A DNA stretch of 40,513 nt from Actinoplanes palleronii. GTDB taxonomy: Bacteria > Actinomycetota > Actinomycetes > Mycobacteriales > Micromonosporaceae. The notes beneath the pieces were generated by a model that was given only the letters and a program-made list of their open reading frames with translations, was not told the origin of the DNA and ran no database searches. The translations under genes and the position numbers were made by a program. The stretch lies in the NCBI RefSeq assembly GCF_016862315.1, contig NZ_BOMS01000174.1:1-40513 (forward strand), in the 5' to 3' direction. Position 1 is the first letter of the stretch, and each line of letters starts with the position of its first letter. Below, piece by piece: positions 8,061 through 14,654 of this stretch.

Positions 8061-9228
8061 CGGTCAACATCCCGGACGCGCTGAGCACCTCGACGAACGC
8101 GTCGATCGCGGGCGGCACCGGCCACGCCGGTTGCCGCATCCGGGCCAGGTCGAACGCGGCCCGGGCGGCCACGTCCGGCACACCGGCGTCGACCGCTTTC
8201 GCCAGCACCACCCAGCCGGCCTCCCAGCGTTCCCGGGTCACCGACGCCTCGATCGCGGCCACCACGGCGGTGAGGAAGGCGAGTTGCCGGTCCCCGCGGT
8301 CGGGCAGCGCGAACGCCTCCGGGTCGGCCAGCACCCGCTCCGGGTCGGGCAGGTCGAGCTCGTGCAGATACGTCGCCAGCTCCAGCCCCGCACCGTCACC
8401 GACCGCGCCGATCAGTGCGGTGGTCAGCGCGTCCCGGCCGGTGTCCGTACAGAAATGGAAGACCAGCAGGCGCAGGGCCATGTCCCAGGTGCGCGGCGAG
8501 GGCCAGGCGCCACCGCGGGCCTCGGCGTCGGACGGCAGGTGATGGGTCAGGCCGGGCCGGGCGGTGAGGAACCCGGCGATCACGCCCCGGGCGCGGGCCA
8601 GCGCACCGGCCGCGCGAGCCGGGACGATGGCCGGCACGTCCACCTGCGGCCAGACCCCGGCCAGGCCCCGGGCGACCACCCGGGGGTCGTACGTCCAATG
8701 CAGGTGGACGAAGCGGTTGGCCAGCGGCGGGCTGAGGTGCCAGCCGTCCGCGGCGCTGGCCGGCGGGTTCGCGGCCGCGACGATCCGCACCGCCGGTGGC
8801 AGGGTCAGGCTGCCCACCCGGCGTTCCAGCACCACCCGGAGCAGGGCGGCCTGCACGGCGGGCGGCGCCGAGGACAGCTCGTCGAAGAACAGGATGCCGC
8901 GGCCGGCCCGGGACAGCCGGACCGCCCAGTCGGGTGGCGCCATCGGCACGCCCTGGACCGCCGGGTCGTCGCCGACGATCGGCAGGCCGGCGAAGTCGGA
9001 CGGCTCGTGCACGCTGGCGATCACGGTCTCCATCGGCGCGCCGAGCCCCTCGGCGAGCTGGGTGAGCGTCGCCGACTTGCCGATGCCCGGCTCACCCCAG
9101 AGCAGCACCGGCAGGTTCGCGGCGACGACCAGGGCGAGGGCGGCCACCCGCTGGTCGGTGGCCGGCTCGGTCCGGGTGGTGCGGATCCGGCTCAGCAGCT
9201 CGTCGGCGGCGTCCAGCCCGGTTGTCAT
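8050..9228 (-). CDS. MoxR-type AAA+ ATPase
   Basis: A 392-residue AAA+ ATPase. Walker A GEPGIGKS is at 45-52, Walker B ILFFDEL at 112-118, sensor 1 AAANPP around N154, and the LANRF segment at about 169-173 carries a likely arginine finger. The two-helix C-terminal lid runs on to GGA at the end. It most resembles MoxR-family ATPases, which use ATP to remodel client proteins together with a VWA partner; that partner is encoded next. The ATG at 9228 overlaps the ankyrin gene stop as ATGA. The frame stays open far upstream, but that part is antisense-like low-complexity sequence within the ankyrin gene. Confidence 0.93.
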   Translation of the reverse strand: MTTGLDAADELLSRIRTTRTEPATDQRVAALALVVAANLPVLLWGEPGIGKSATLTQLAEGLGAPMETVIASVHEPSDFAGLPIVGDDPAVQGVPMAPPDWAVRLSRAGRGILFFDELSSAPPAVQAALLRVVLERRVGSLTLPPAVRIVAAANPPASAADGWHLSPPLANRFVHLHWTYDPRVVARGLAGVWPQVDVPAIVPARAAGALARARGVIAGFLTARPGLTHHLPSDAEARGGAWPSPRTWDMALRLLVFHFCTDTGRDALTTALIGAVGDGAGLELATYLHELDLPDPERVLADPEAFALPDRGDRQLAFLTAVVAAIEASVTRERWEAGWVVLAKAVDAGVPDVAARAAFDLARMRQPAWPVPPAIDAFVEVLSASGMLTGGA

Positions 9229-10850
9229 GCGTGCTCCTTCAGGTACTCGATCGCGGTGTGGAACGCCGGGCCGCGCTGGTCCTTCGGCTCGAGGTAGGCC
9301 AGCATGTCGTCGAGGTAGTCGAGTACCGACACGTCGTCCTGGTTGGGCATCCGCGGGTCGGCGCCGGCGTCGACCAGCGCGATGATCAGCTCGGGCGGCC
9401 AGAGGTTGACCACCGCGAGATAGAGCGGGGTGCTGCCCTCCTTGTCCCGGTCGTTGACGTCCAGACCGGCCTCGAGGAGCCGGGGCAGCAGGCGGGTGTG
9501 GTCGAACGAGCGCAACCGGTGCAGCAGCGTGCGCCCGCGGCCGTCCCGGACACCCGGGTCCATCCCGCCGTCGAGCAGCTCGAGGACCACCCGGGTGCCG
9601 CCGTGCACCATCCGCAGCCACAGGTCCCGCCGGTGGTCGCGCAGCCGTTTCGGGAGCCGGCCGGACATCCCGGTCCAGGCCTGCGCCGCGGCGAAGCAGC
9701 CGGACACCGGGCCGCCGAACGCGCGCAGGGCGCGTTCCCGCTGCGCCTCGGCGGCGGTGTGCGCGGGCAGGTGGAGCCGCCCGTCCCGGTGGTCGATCAC
9801 GTGCCACTCCCCGTGGCAGCGGACCCGGGTGAACACCGCCCGGTCGGCCGGCTCAGCCGGCGGAGCGGCCGGGGTGCCGGGGAACAGGGCCGAGCGGATC
9901 AGCGGGTGCAGCGCGCCGGCCGGGAGCCGGCCGTGCCGGACCAGGTCGAGATCGGGTGGGAAGCGCAGCAGGCGGGGCGACAGGTGCGGAAGGCGGCGCA
10001 CCTCCGTGTAGCCGTCCCAGTTCACCTGCTGAGCGGTGGCCGTCACCACGTCGCCGTCGACGTCCAGGCGCAGGATCTGGCGGCGGTCCAGCCAGCCGGT
10101 CAGCGTCAGGGTCCGCTGGCCGAACTGGGCGGCGACCCGCCGGGCCTCGGTCACCAGGGCGTACGGATCGATCAGCCGGAAATGATCGTCGATGAACAGC
10201 CGAACGGCCTCCTCGTGGCTGATCGGCAGGCCGGCAGCGTGCCAGGTCTCGCCCAGGTCGGTGGGCGTGCGCGGCCCCTCGGTCCGGTCGGTGGCCGTGC
10301 GCGGCCCCTCGCCCCCGGCCGGGAGATTGCCGCCGGCCGCGGTCCGAGCAGGCCCGCTCACCGTGGCGCGCAGCTCACCGGCCCGCCGGGCGTCCCAGTG
10401 GTGCGGTGCCAGCCGGATCGGTGGCACCGGCAGGTGTTCCGCGTCCACCGGCACCAGGTCGGCGGGCCGGCCGGTGCCGAGCATGAGCCGTTGCGAGCCC
10501 AGCACCGACTGCGGGCTGCGGACCGTGAGCAGCACCGTCTCGAGGTCGACCGGGCCGTCCGGTGCCAGCAGATAGAGCACGTCGGTGGCCAGCGTCGAAT
10601 AGCCGCCGAGAGCCCGGGGCAGGTGCCAGCGCAGCAGGTCGGGCGCGAACCCGGCGAGCATGTCGAGCAGCGTGGCCGCGACATCGGGGCCGAACCGCCC
10701 GGCGAGCGACGCGGCGTCGAAGGTGACGTCGACGTCGCCGGCCGCGCAGGCCGCCGCCCAGTCGCCGCGCTCCCGGGCCGCGGTGCACTCCGTGATCATC
10801 CGGGCCGGTACGGCGTACCGCCGGATCCGCTCCCACTCGGCCAGGCTCAT
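9225..10850 (-). CDS. Ankyrin-repeat protein with large novel N-terminal region
   Basis: A 541-residue protein. The last ~110 residues hold ankyrin repeats, recognisable from GRTLLHRL, LLEAGLDVNDRDKEGSTPLYLAV and ALVDAGADPRMPNQDDVSVLDYL. The first ~430 residues match no family I recognise. They start MSLAEWERIRRYAVPARMI and contain a Trp/Leu-rich segment (LTLTGWLDRRQILRLDVDG) and a linker with a two-copy decapeptide repeat (GPRTATDRTE, GPRTPTDLGE; DNA 10256-10311). No catalytic motif is seen. The start overlaps the LRR gene stop as ATGA at 10847-10850 and the end overlaps the ATPase start, so all are translationally coupled. Its probable role is substrate recognition or scaffolding for the ATPase/VWA pair (inference). 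Confidence 0.88.
   Translation of the reverse strand: MSLAEWERIRRYAVPARMITECTAARERGDWAAACAAGDVDVTFDAASLAGRFGPDVAATLLDMLAGFAPDLLRWHLPRALGGYSTLATDVLYLLAPDGPVDLETVLLTVRSPQSVLGSQRLMLGTGRPADLVPVDAEHLPVPPIRLAPHHWDARRAGELRATVSGPARTAAGGNLPAGGEGPRTATDRTEGPRTPTDLGETWHAAGLPISHEEAVRLFIDDHFRLIDPYALVTEARRVAAQFGQRTLTLTGWLDRRQILRLDVDGDVVTATAQQVNWDGYTEVRRLPHLSPRLLRFPPDLDLVRHGRLPAGALHPLIRSALFPGTPAAPPAEPADRAVFTRVRCHGEWHVIDHRDGRLHLPAHTAAEAQRERALRAFGGPVSGCFAAAQAWTGMSGRLPKRLRDHRRDLWLRMVHGGTRVVLELLDGGMDPGVRDGRGRTLLHRLRSFDHTRLLPRLLEAGLDVNDRDKEGSTPLYLAVVNLWPPELIIALVDAGADPRMPNQDDVSVLDYLDDMLAYLEPKDQRGPAFHTAIEYLKEHA
10256..10311. repeat. Two-copy 30-bp tandem repeat inside the ankyrin gene
   Basis: Two 26-bp near-identical blocks at 10256-10281 and 10286-10311 differ at one base and repeat with a 30-bp period. 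They encode two decapeptides in a Thr/Pro-rich linker. The period is a multiple of three, so copy number can change without breaking the frame. Confidence 0.8.
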
Positions 10851-11953
10851 CGGTACACGCTCGCGATCGCGCCGAGGTCGGTGTGCGGCGGTGTCACCGA
10901 GCGGGGTGACTGCCGGCGCATCCGCCGGGGCACCCCGCCGTTGAGGCCGAGGTGCTCCAGCTGCCCGGCGGCGGCCAGCAGCACCCGCGCGCCCCGGCCG
11001 GTCACGCCGGTGAACCGCAGGTCGAGACGGCGCAGGGCACTGCCCGGCAGCGCGGCGGCCAGCAGCCCGGCACCGGTGTCGCCGACCTCGTTGGGCCGGC
11101 CGCCGAGGGCCCGCTCGGACGGCGGCCGGGCCAGGTCGAGGGCGACCCAGTCGCGCAGATTCGCGGCCAGCGGCGCCACGTCGGTGATCCCGTTGCCGCC
11201 CAGCCCGAGCGTCATGCCGAGGCCGGCCAGGCCCTCGGCGAGCGCGGCCGCGCCGTCGTCGCCGAGGTGGTTGACCGCGAGGTAGAGCTCGCGGACGCCG
11301 CCGTCGCGGACCAGTCGCAGCAGCACCGGCACCGCCGCGGCGCGCAGCCCGTTGGCGCCCAGGAACAGCCGCTGCATCACCGGCGGGCGGGCGGCCAGCG
11401 CGTCGGCCAGGTGCTCCAGCCCGGCCGCGGTGAGCCCGGTGTTGACCAGGTCGAGGGTGCGCAGCGTGGTGTTGCCGGCCAGCGCCGCGGCCAGCCGGGC
11501 CACCCCGGCGTCGCCGATCGGGTTGCGCTTGAGCCAGAGGGCGCGCACGTCCCGGTCGGTGCGGAGCCGGTCGGCGAGCGCGGCCGCGCCCTCCGCGTCG
11601 ATCCGGTTGCAGCCGAGGTAGACGGTGCTGAGACCGTGGCCGGGGACGAGCGCGTCGGCGACCGCCTGGACGCCAGGGGTGCCGAGTCCGTTCGTACCCA
11701 ACAGCAAATGGGTCGCGTGCGGTGAGGCGACCGCGGTCCGGACCAGCCGGGTCGCCTGCTCCGGGCCGACGCCCTGCTTGCAGAGATCGACCCGGCCGTC
11801 CGGACGGACCAGGCCGCGGGCGAACTCCTCGACCGCGACCACCGGTTCGGGTGACGCGAGCCGGCGCAGCAGCCCGTCGAAGTCGGCCGGCGCGGCCAGG
11901 CCGCTCTCCGGGTCGCTGATCGCCGGGCACCGCACGGCGGGGGTCTCGTCCAT
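10847..11953 (-). CDS. Leucine-rich-repeat protein (ribonuclease-inhibitor type)
   Basis: A 368-residue protein dominated by about eight or nine ~28-residue LRRs of the ribonuclease-inhibitor type, for example LSTVYLGCNRIDAEGAAALA, VRALWLKRNPIGDAGVARLA and LRTLDLVNTGLTAAGLEHLA. A ~55-residue N-terminal cap precedes them and a basic tail (PRRMRRQ) follows. It has no signal peptide or membrane helix, so it is cytoplasmic. LRR arrays bind protein partners. As the first gene of the cassette it is a candidate sensor or adaptor. The ATG at 11953 is chosen because the frame beyond it runs back into the tRNA-like element. A GTG four to five codons upstream is an alternative. The Shine-Dalgarno is weak. 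Confidence 0.88.
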   Translation of the reverse strand: MDETPAVRCPAISDPESGLAAPADFDGLLRRLASPEPVVAVEEFARGLVRPDGRVDLCKQGVGPEQATRLVRTAVASPHATHLLLGTNGLGTPGVQAVADALVPGHGLSTVYLGCNRIDAEGAAALADRLRTDRDVRALWLKRNPIGDAGVARLAAALAGNTTLRTLDLVNTGLTAAGLEHLADALAARPPVMQRLFLGANGLRAAAVPVLLRLVRDGGVRELYLAVNHLGDDGAAALAEGLAGLGMTLGLGGNGITDVAPLAANLRDWVALDLARPPSERALGGRPNEVGDTGAGLLAAALPGSALRRLDLRFTGVTGRGARVLLAAAGQLEHLGLNGGVPRRMRRQSPRSVTPPHTDLGAIASVYR

Positions 11954-11986
11954 CGGCCACCATCCCACCGAACGAAAAGGTCCAGG

Positions 11987-12062
11987 TGGCGAAGCCGGCC
12001 GGATTCGAACCGGCGTCCTCCTGCTCGATGCCAAGGCGCGACGACCTCTGCGCTACGACTTC
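11987..12062 (-). tRNA. tRNA-like element with broken anticodon arm (possible tRNA pseudogene)
   Basis: Exactly 76 nt on the minus strand, including an encoded 3' CCA. The acceptor GAAGTCG pairs with CGGCTTC, and three further outside bases pair to give a 10-bp helix. A GCG/CGC D stem and a perfect T arm (GCCGG-TTCGAAT-CCGGC) are present. In the canonical register the anticodon stem is CCTTG/GCAGG with only three pairs, position 33 is C instead of T, and positions 34-36 read ATC. An alternative 4-bp stem gives an 8-nt loop. I cannot assign an amino acid. It lies 33 bp upstream of the LRR gene on the same strand. It is either a decayed tRNA or an unusual one. Confidence 0.6.
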
Positions 12063-12108
12063 GCCGCGGCGGAGCCTACGGGAGTGGTACGACATTCTCG
12101 GACCCTCG

Positions 12109-12137
12109 TTGACAGGTGACCTATTAGTCACATAACT
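12109..12137 (+). promoter_or_regulatory. Promoter with embedded palindromic operator, arsR-type gene
   Basis: A consensus -35 TTGACA (12109-12114), a 17-nt spacer and -10 ATAACT (12132-12137). The predicted start of transcription, about 7-8 nt after the -10, falls on or next to the ATG at 12145, so the mRNA would be leaderless. The spacer contains the inverted repeat GTGAC-ctatta-GTCAC (12116-12131), placed where a bound repressor would block RNA polymerase. It is a natural autoregulatory site for the ArsR-type product. Confidence 0.7.
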
Positions 12138-12144
12138 TAGCGTC

Positions 12145-12465
12145 ATGACCGACGACGATCGGGTGTTCAAGGCCCTGGCCGACCCGAGCCGTCGCTTCCT
12201 GCTCGACCTGCTCTTCGCCCGGGACGGCCGCACGCTCACCGAGCTGGAGTCCGCGCTGGCGATGACGCGCTTCGGCGTCGCCAAGCACCTGCGGGTGCTC
12301 GAGGAGGCGGGACTCGTCGTCACCCGCCGATCGGGCCGGGAGAAGTTGCACTTCCTCAACCCGGTGCCGATCCGCCAGATCCACGACCGGTGGATCGACA
12401 AGTACACCGAGCACCAGATCACCACTCTCATCGATCTCAAGCACACGCTGGAGGAAGAGTCATGA
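12145..12465 (+). CDS. ArsR-family winged-helix regulator
   Basis: A 106-residue ArsR-type repressor. It starts with the typical RVFKALADPSRRFLLDLL helix, followed by the helix-turn-helix LTELESALAMTRFGVAKHLR and the wing around LVVTRRSGREKLHFLN. No metal-binding CxC motif is present, so this is the non-metal subgroup usually found beside an SRPBCC/AHSA1 gene. Its stop overlaps that next gene as ATGA. It probably represses its own operon through the palindrome at 12116-12131. Its ATG appears to be at or next to the transcription start, because no Shine-Dalgarno is present. Confidence 0.92.
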   Translation: MTDDDRVFKALADPSRRFLLDLLFARDGRTLTELESALAMTRFGVAKHLRVLEEAGLVVTRRSGREKLHFLNPVPIRQIHDRWIDKYTEHQITTLIDLKHTLEEES

Positions 12466-12968
12466 GCGACACCAAGGTGTTCCGCATCTGGATCAAGGCG
12501 GCTCCGGAGAAGATCTGGGAGGCGCTCACCGACCCGGAGTGGAACAAGCGCTACGGCTACGGCACCCCGCAGACCTACGACCTGCAGAAGGGCGGCCAGT
12601 ACCAGGCGGTCGCCAGCCAGGAGATGAAGGACTACGCGAAGGCGAACGGGTTCGAGATGGCCGACATCGTCGTCGAGGGCGAGGTGCTCGAGGCGGACGC
12701 GCCGCGCCGGCTGGTGCAGACCTGGAAGATGCTGATGGACCCGGGCACCGCGGCCGAGCCGTACACCACGCTGACCTGGGACATCGAGGACTCCGGGCCG
12801 GGCGTCTGCCGGGTCACCATCACGCACGAGCTGACCGGCGCGCCGGCGCACGCGGCCATGGTGCAGGGCAACCCGGACGCCGGCGCCGAGGGTGGCGGCG
12901 GCTGGGCCTGGGTCCTCAGCGATCTCAAGTCGCTGCTGGAGACCGGCTCGATCCTGGCCGGCAAGTAA
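12462..12968 (+). CDS. SRPBCC/AHSA1-domain protein
   Basis: A 168-residue START-like (SRPBCC) domain protein of the AHSA1 (Aha1 C-terminal-like) group. It begins VFRIWIKAAPEKIWEALTDPE, the characteristic first strand and helix. A GGWAWVLSDLKSLLETG helix near the end closes the hydrophobic cavity. Family knowledge: such proteins bind small hydrophobic ligands, and the ArsR/SRPBCC pairing is widespread, but the ligand is usually unknown. The ATG at 12462 overlaps the regulator's stop, which means coupled translation, and gives a standard family start. Confidence 0.9.
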   Translation: MSDTKVFRIWIKAAPEKIWEALTDPEWNKRYGYGTPQTYDLQKGGQYQAVASQEMKDYAKANGFEMADIVVEGEVLEADAPRRLVQTWKMLMDPGTAAEPYTTLTWDIEDSGPGVCRVTITHELTGAPAHAAMVQGNPDAGAEGGGGWAWVLSDLKSLLETGSILAGK

Positions 12969-12974
12969 ACGGGC

Positions 12975-13014
12975 GGAGCGGTCCTGGCGGGACCGCTCCC
13001 ACCGTCCGATTTTG
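12975..13014 (+). terminator. Terminator of the arsR-SRPBCC operon
   Basis: A perfect 10-bp stem GGAGCGGTCC (12975-12984), 5-nt loop, GGACCGCTCC (12990-12999), followed within about 10 nt by a short T run (GATTTTGC). It starts 7 nt after the SRPBCC stop. Confidence 0.75.
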
Positions 13015-13028
13015 CTAGCGTCCGACCC

Positions 13029-13166
13029 ATGGCCGTGTTCTGGTTCGCCGTTCTCGGGCTGGGCGTATCGATGAGCGGCACGGCGATCTGGCTGGCCCGG
13101 CGGGACAGGCGGCGCGCGCTCGACGAGCGGGACGAGCCCGAGCAGCACGGCCGCCACAGTGGGTGA
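13029..13166 (+). CDS. Small single-helix membrane protein (45 aa)
   Basis: A 45-codon frame with strong third-position GC. It encodes one hydrophobic helix (about residues 3-22, ending AIWLARR) followed by a short, highly charged tail (RRDRRRALDERDEPEQ). The positive residues after the helix suggest the N-terminus lies outside. The stop TGA overlaps a GTG at 13163, the upstream candidate start of the GntR gene, as GTGA, which suggests coupled translation. No family recognised. Support comes from the codon bias, the amphipathic design and the overlap. Confidence 0.5.
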   Translation: MAVFWFAVLGLGVSMSGTAIWLARRDRRRALDERDEPEQHGRHSG

Positions 13167-13192
13167 GAGCGGCGGCTGACAGACTTGACCGC

Positions 13193-13831
13193 GTGAGTGA
13201 CGGGGAGTTGGCGGCGTACAGTCTCGTCGAGCTCGCCGTCGACCGGTTGCGGCGCGACATCCTGAGCGGGCGCACCGACCCGGGTGAGCGGCTGGTCGAG
13301 GAGCAGTTGACCAAGCGGCTCGGCATCAGCCGGGCGCCGCTGCGCGAGGCCATGCGACTGCTGGCCGAGCAGGGCCTGGTCGAGCACATCCCGCGGCGCG
13401 GCGCGCGGGTGGCGACCCTCTCCGACGCCGACGTGGGCGAACTGTACGAGATCCGCGACATCCTGGAACGCCACGCCGTCACCAGCCGGCCCACCGGCGC
13501 CGACCTGGCCGGGCTGCGCTCCGCACTGGACGTCATCCGGGCGGCGACCGATCAGGACGACCGGCTGGAGCTGGCCAACGCGCACCGCCGTTTCCACGTC
13601 GAGGTGGTCGCGCTCAGCGGCAACCGTCAGCTCACCGCGCTCTACGAGACGGTCCTCGTGAAGATCCAGCTCTACATGGCGGTGAACATGCGCCGCGAGG
13701 CCGAGGTGGCCCGGGCCGAGGACGGGGTGCTGCGCCACGAGCGGCTCTTCGCCGCGGTCGAGCGGGGCGACGCCACCGAGATCCTGACCGCGCTGAGCGC
13801 GCACGGGGCTCGCACCTACCTGACGCGCTGA
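13193..13831 (+). CDS. GntR-family regulator, FadR/FCD subgroup
   Basis: About 212 residues from the GTG at 13193. A GTG at 13163 would add 10 residues. The N-terminal winged helix-turn-helix has the GntR pattern (VDRLRRDILSGRTDPGERL, LTKRLGISRAPLREAMRLLAEQGLVEHIPRRGARV). The C-terminal all-helical FCD domain has the metal/ligand-binding features: YEIRDILE, NAHRRFHVEV, and a final HERLFAAVERGD helix with His. FCD regulators sense small carboxylates or related metabolites. It directly precedes the biuret operon, whose promoter has a short palindrome (13904-13916), so it is probably the operon's regulator, responding to a ureide intermediate (inference). Confidence 0.92.
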   Translation: MSDGELAAYSLVELAVDRLRRDILSGRTDPGERLVEEQLTKRLGISRAPLREAMRLLAEQGLVEHIPRRGARVATLSDADVGELYEIRDILERHAVTSRPTGADLAGLRSALDVIRAATDQDDRLELANAHRRFHVEVVALSGNRQLTALYETVLVKIQLYMAVNMRREAEVARAEDGVLRHERLFAAVERGDATEILTALSAHGARTYLTR

Positions 13832-13903
13832 CAAACACGGAACCGCTAGATCACTCCGGGAAATCACCCCGTTACACGACGTGGGATCCCTCGAAACAGA
13901 ACT

Positions 13904-13916
13904 GTCGACAATCGAC
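13904..13916. promoter_or_regulatory. Candidate GntR operator upstream of the biuret operon
   Basis: A perfect inverted repeat GTCGA-CAA-TCGAC lies 43 bp before the start codon of the first hydrolase gene. The short symmetric half-sites with a 3-bp centre resemble operators of FadR-type GntR proteins, and the regulator gene is immediately upstream. The ribosome binding site GAAGGGA (13944-13950) lies 8 nt before the ATG. Confidence 0.45.
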
Positions 13917-13958
13917 GGCATGGCTTTCTGACAGCAGGCCGTCGAAGGGACGACAGTC

Positions 13959-14651
13959 ATGACTGCGACGATCGGGCCGGTGCCGGCCGACCCCTACCCC
14001 TGGCCCTACGACGGCGCGGTACCGGTGGACCGCACCGCGCTGCTCTGCATCGACTGGCAGACCGACTTCTGCGGGCCGGGCGGCTACGTCGACGCGATGG
14101 GCTACGACATCGAGCTCACCCGCGCCGGGCTCCCGGCCACCGCCAAACTTCTCCAGCACGTCCGCGACCTGGGCATGCTCGTCATCCACACCCGAGAGGG
14201 CCACGACCCGGACCTGTCCGACCTGCCGGCCAACAAGCGCTGGCGCTCGGCCCGGATCGGCGCCGAGATCGGCGGCCCGGGCCCGTGCGGCCGCATCCTG
14301 ATCAAGGGCGAGCCGGGCTGGGAGATCGTGCCCGAGGTCGCACCGGCGCCCGGCGAGGTGATCGTCGACAAGCCCGGCAAGGGCGCGTTCTACGCCACCA
14401 ACCTCGACCTGGTGCTGCGCACCCACGGGATCACCCATCTGATCCTGACCGGCATCACCACCGACGTCTGCGTGCACACCACGATGCGCGAGGCGAACGA
14501 CCGCGGCTACGAGTGCCTGATCCTGAGCGACTGCACCGGCGCCACCGACCCGGGCAACCACGTCGCGGCGCTGCACATGGTCACCATGCAGGGCGGCGTC
14601 TTCGGCTGCGTGGCGACGTCCGAAGACGTCATCGCCGCGATGGAGGTCTGA
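13959..14651 (+). CDS. Biuret amidohydrolase-like cysteine hydrolase
   Basis: A 230-residue isochorismatase-superfamily cysteine hydrolase. The triad is D32 (CIDWQTDF), K138 (VDKPGKGAFYATN) and C171 (TTDVCVHTT). These are offset by four from D36/K142/C175 of Rhizobium biuret hydrolase as I recall it. Motifs such as DPYPWPY, PANKRWRSARIG, GPGPCGRIL and QGGVFG also fit BiuH closely. Expected reaction: biuret + water gives allophanate + ammonia, in the cytoplasm. The best-supported alternatives are N-carbamoylsarcosine- or ureidoacrylate-hydrolase-like activity. It is the first gene of an operon with a paralog 3 bp downstream. Good Shine-Dalgarno (GAAGGGA). Confidence 0.88.
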   Translation: MTATIGPVPADPYPWPYDGAVPVDRTALLCIDWQTDFCGPGGYVDAMGYDIELTRAGLPATAKLLQHVRDLGMLVIHTREGHDPDLSDLPANKRWRSARIGAEIGGPGPCGRILIKGEPGWEIVPEVAPAPGEVIVDKPGKGAFYATNLDLVLRTHGITHLILTGITTDVCVHTTMREANDRGYECLILSDCTGATDPGNHVAALHMVTMQGGVFGCVATSEDVIAAMEV

Positions 14652-14654
14652 GCC

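Noticed and set aside
9229..9807. Upstream extension of the MoxR ATPase to 585 codons
   Set aside because: The extension lies out of frame inside the ankyrin-repeat coding region and is Arg/Pro/Ala-rich. ATGA overlap at 9225-9228 marks the real start.
6741..12062. Integrated mobile island between tRNA-Gly and the tRNA-like element
   Set aside because: No integrase, transposase or direct att repeat was found, and the composition matches the surroundings; kept only as a speculative finding about the boundaries.
10851..13157. Very long minus-strand open frame continuing upstream of the ankyrin gene through the LRR gene, tRNA-like element and ArsR/SRPBCC genes
   Set aside because: Beyond 10850 its translation is low-complexity, Arg/Pro-rich antisense or off-frame sequence, and it crosses well-supported genes; a product of high GC content lacking stops.
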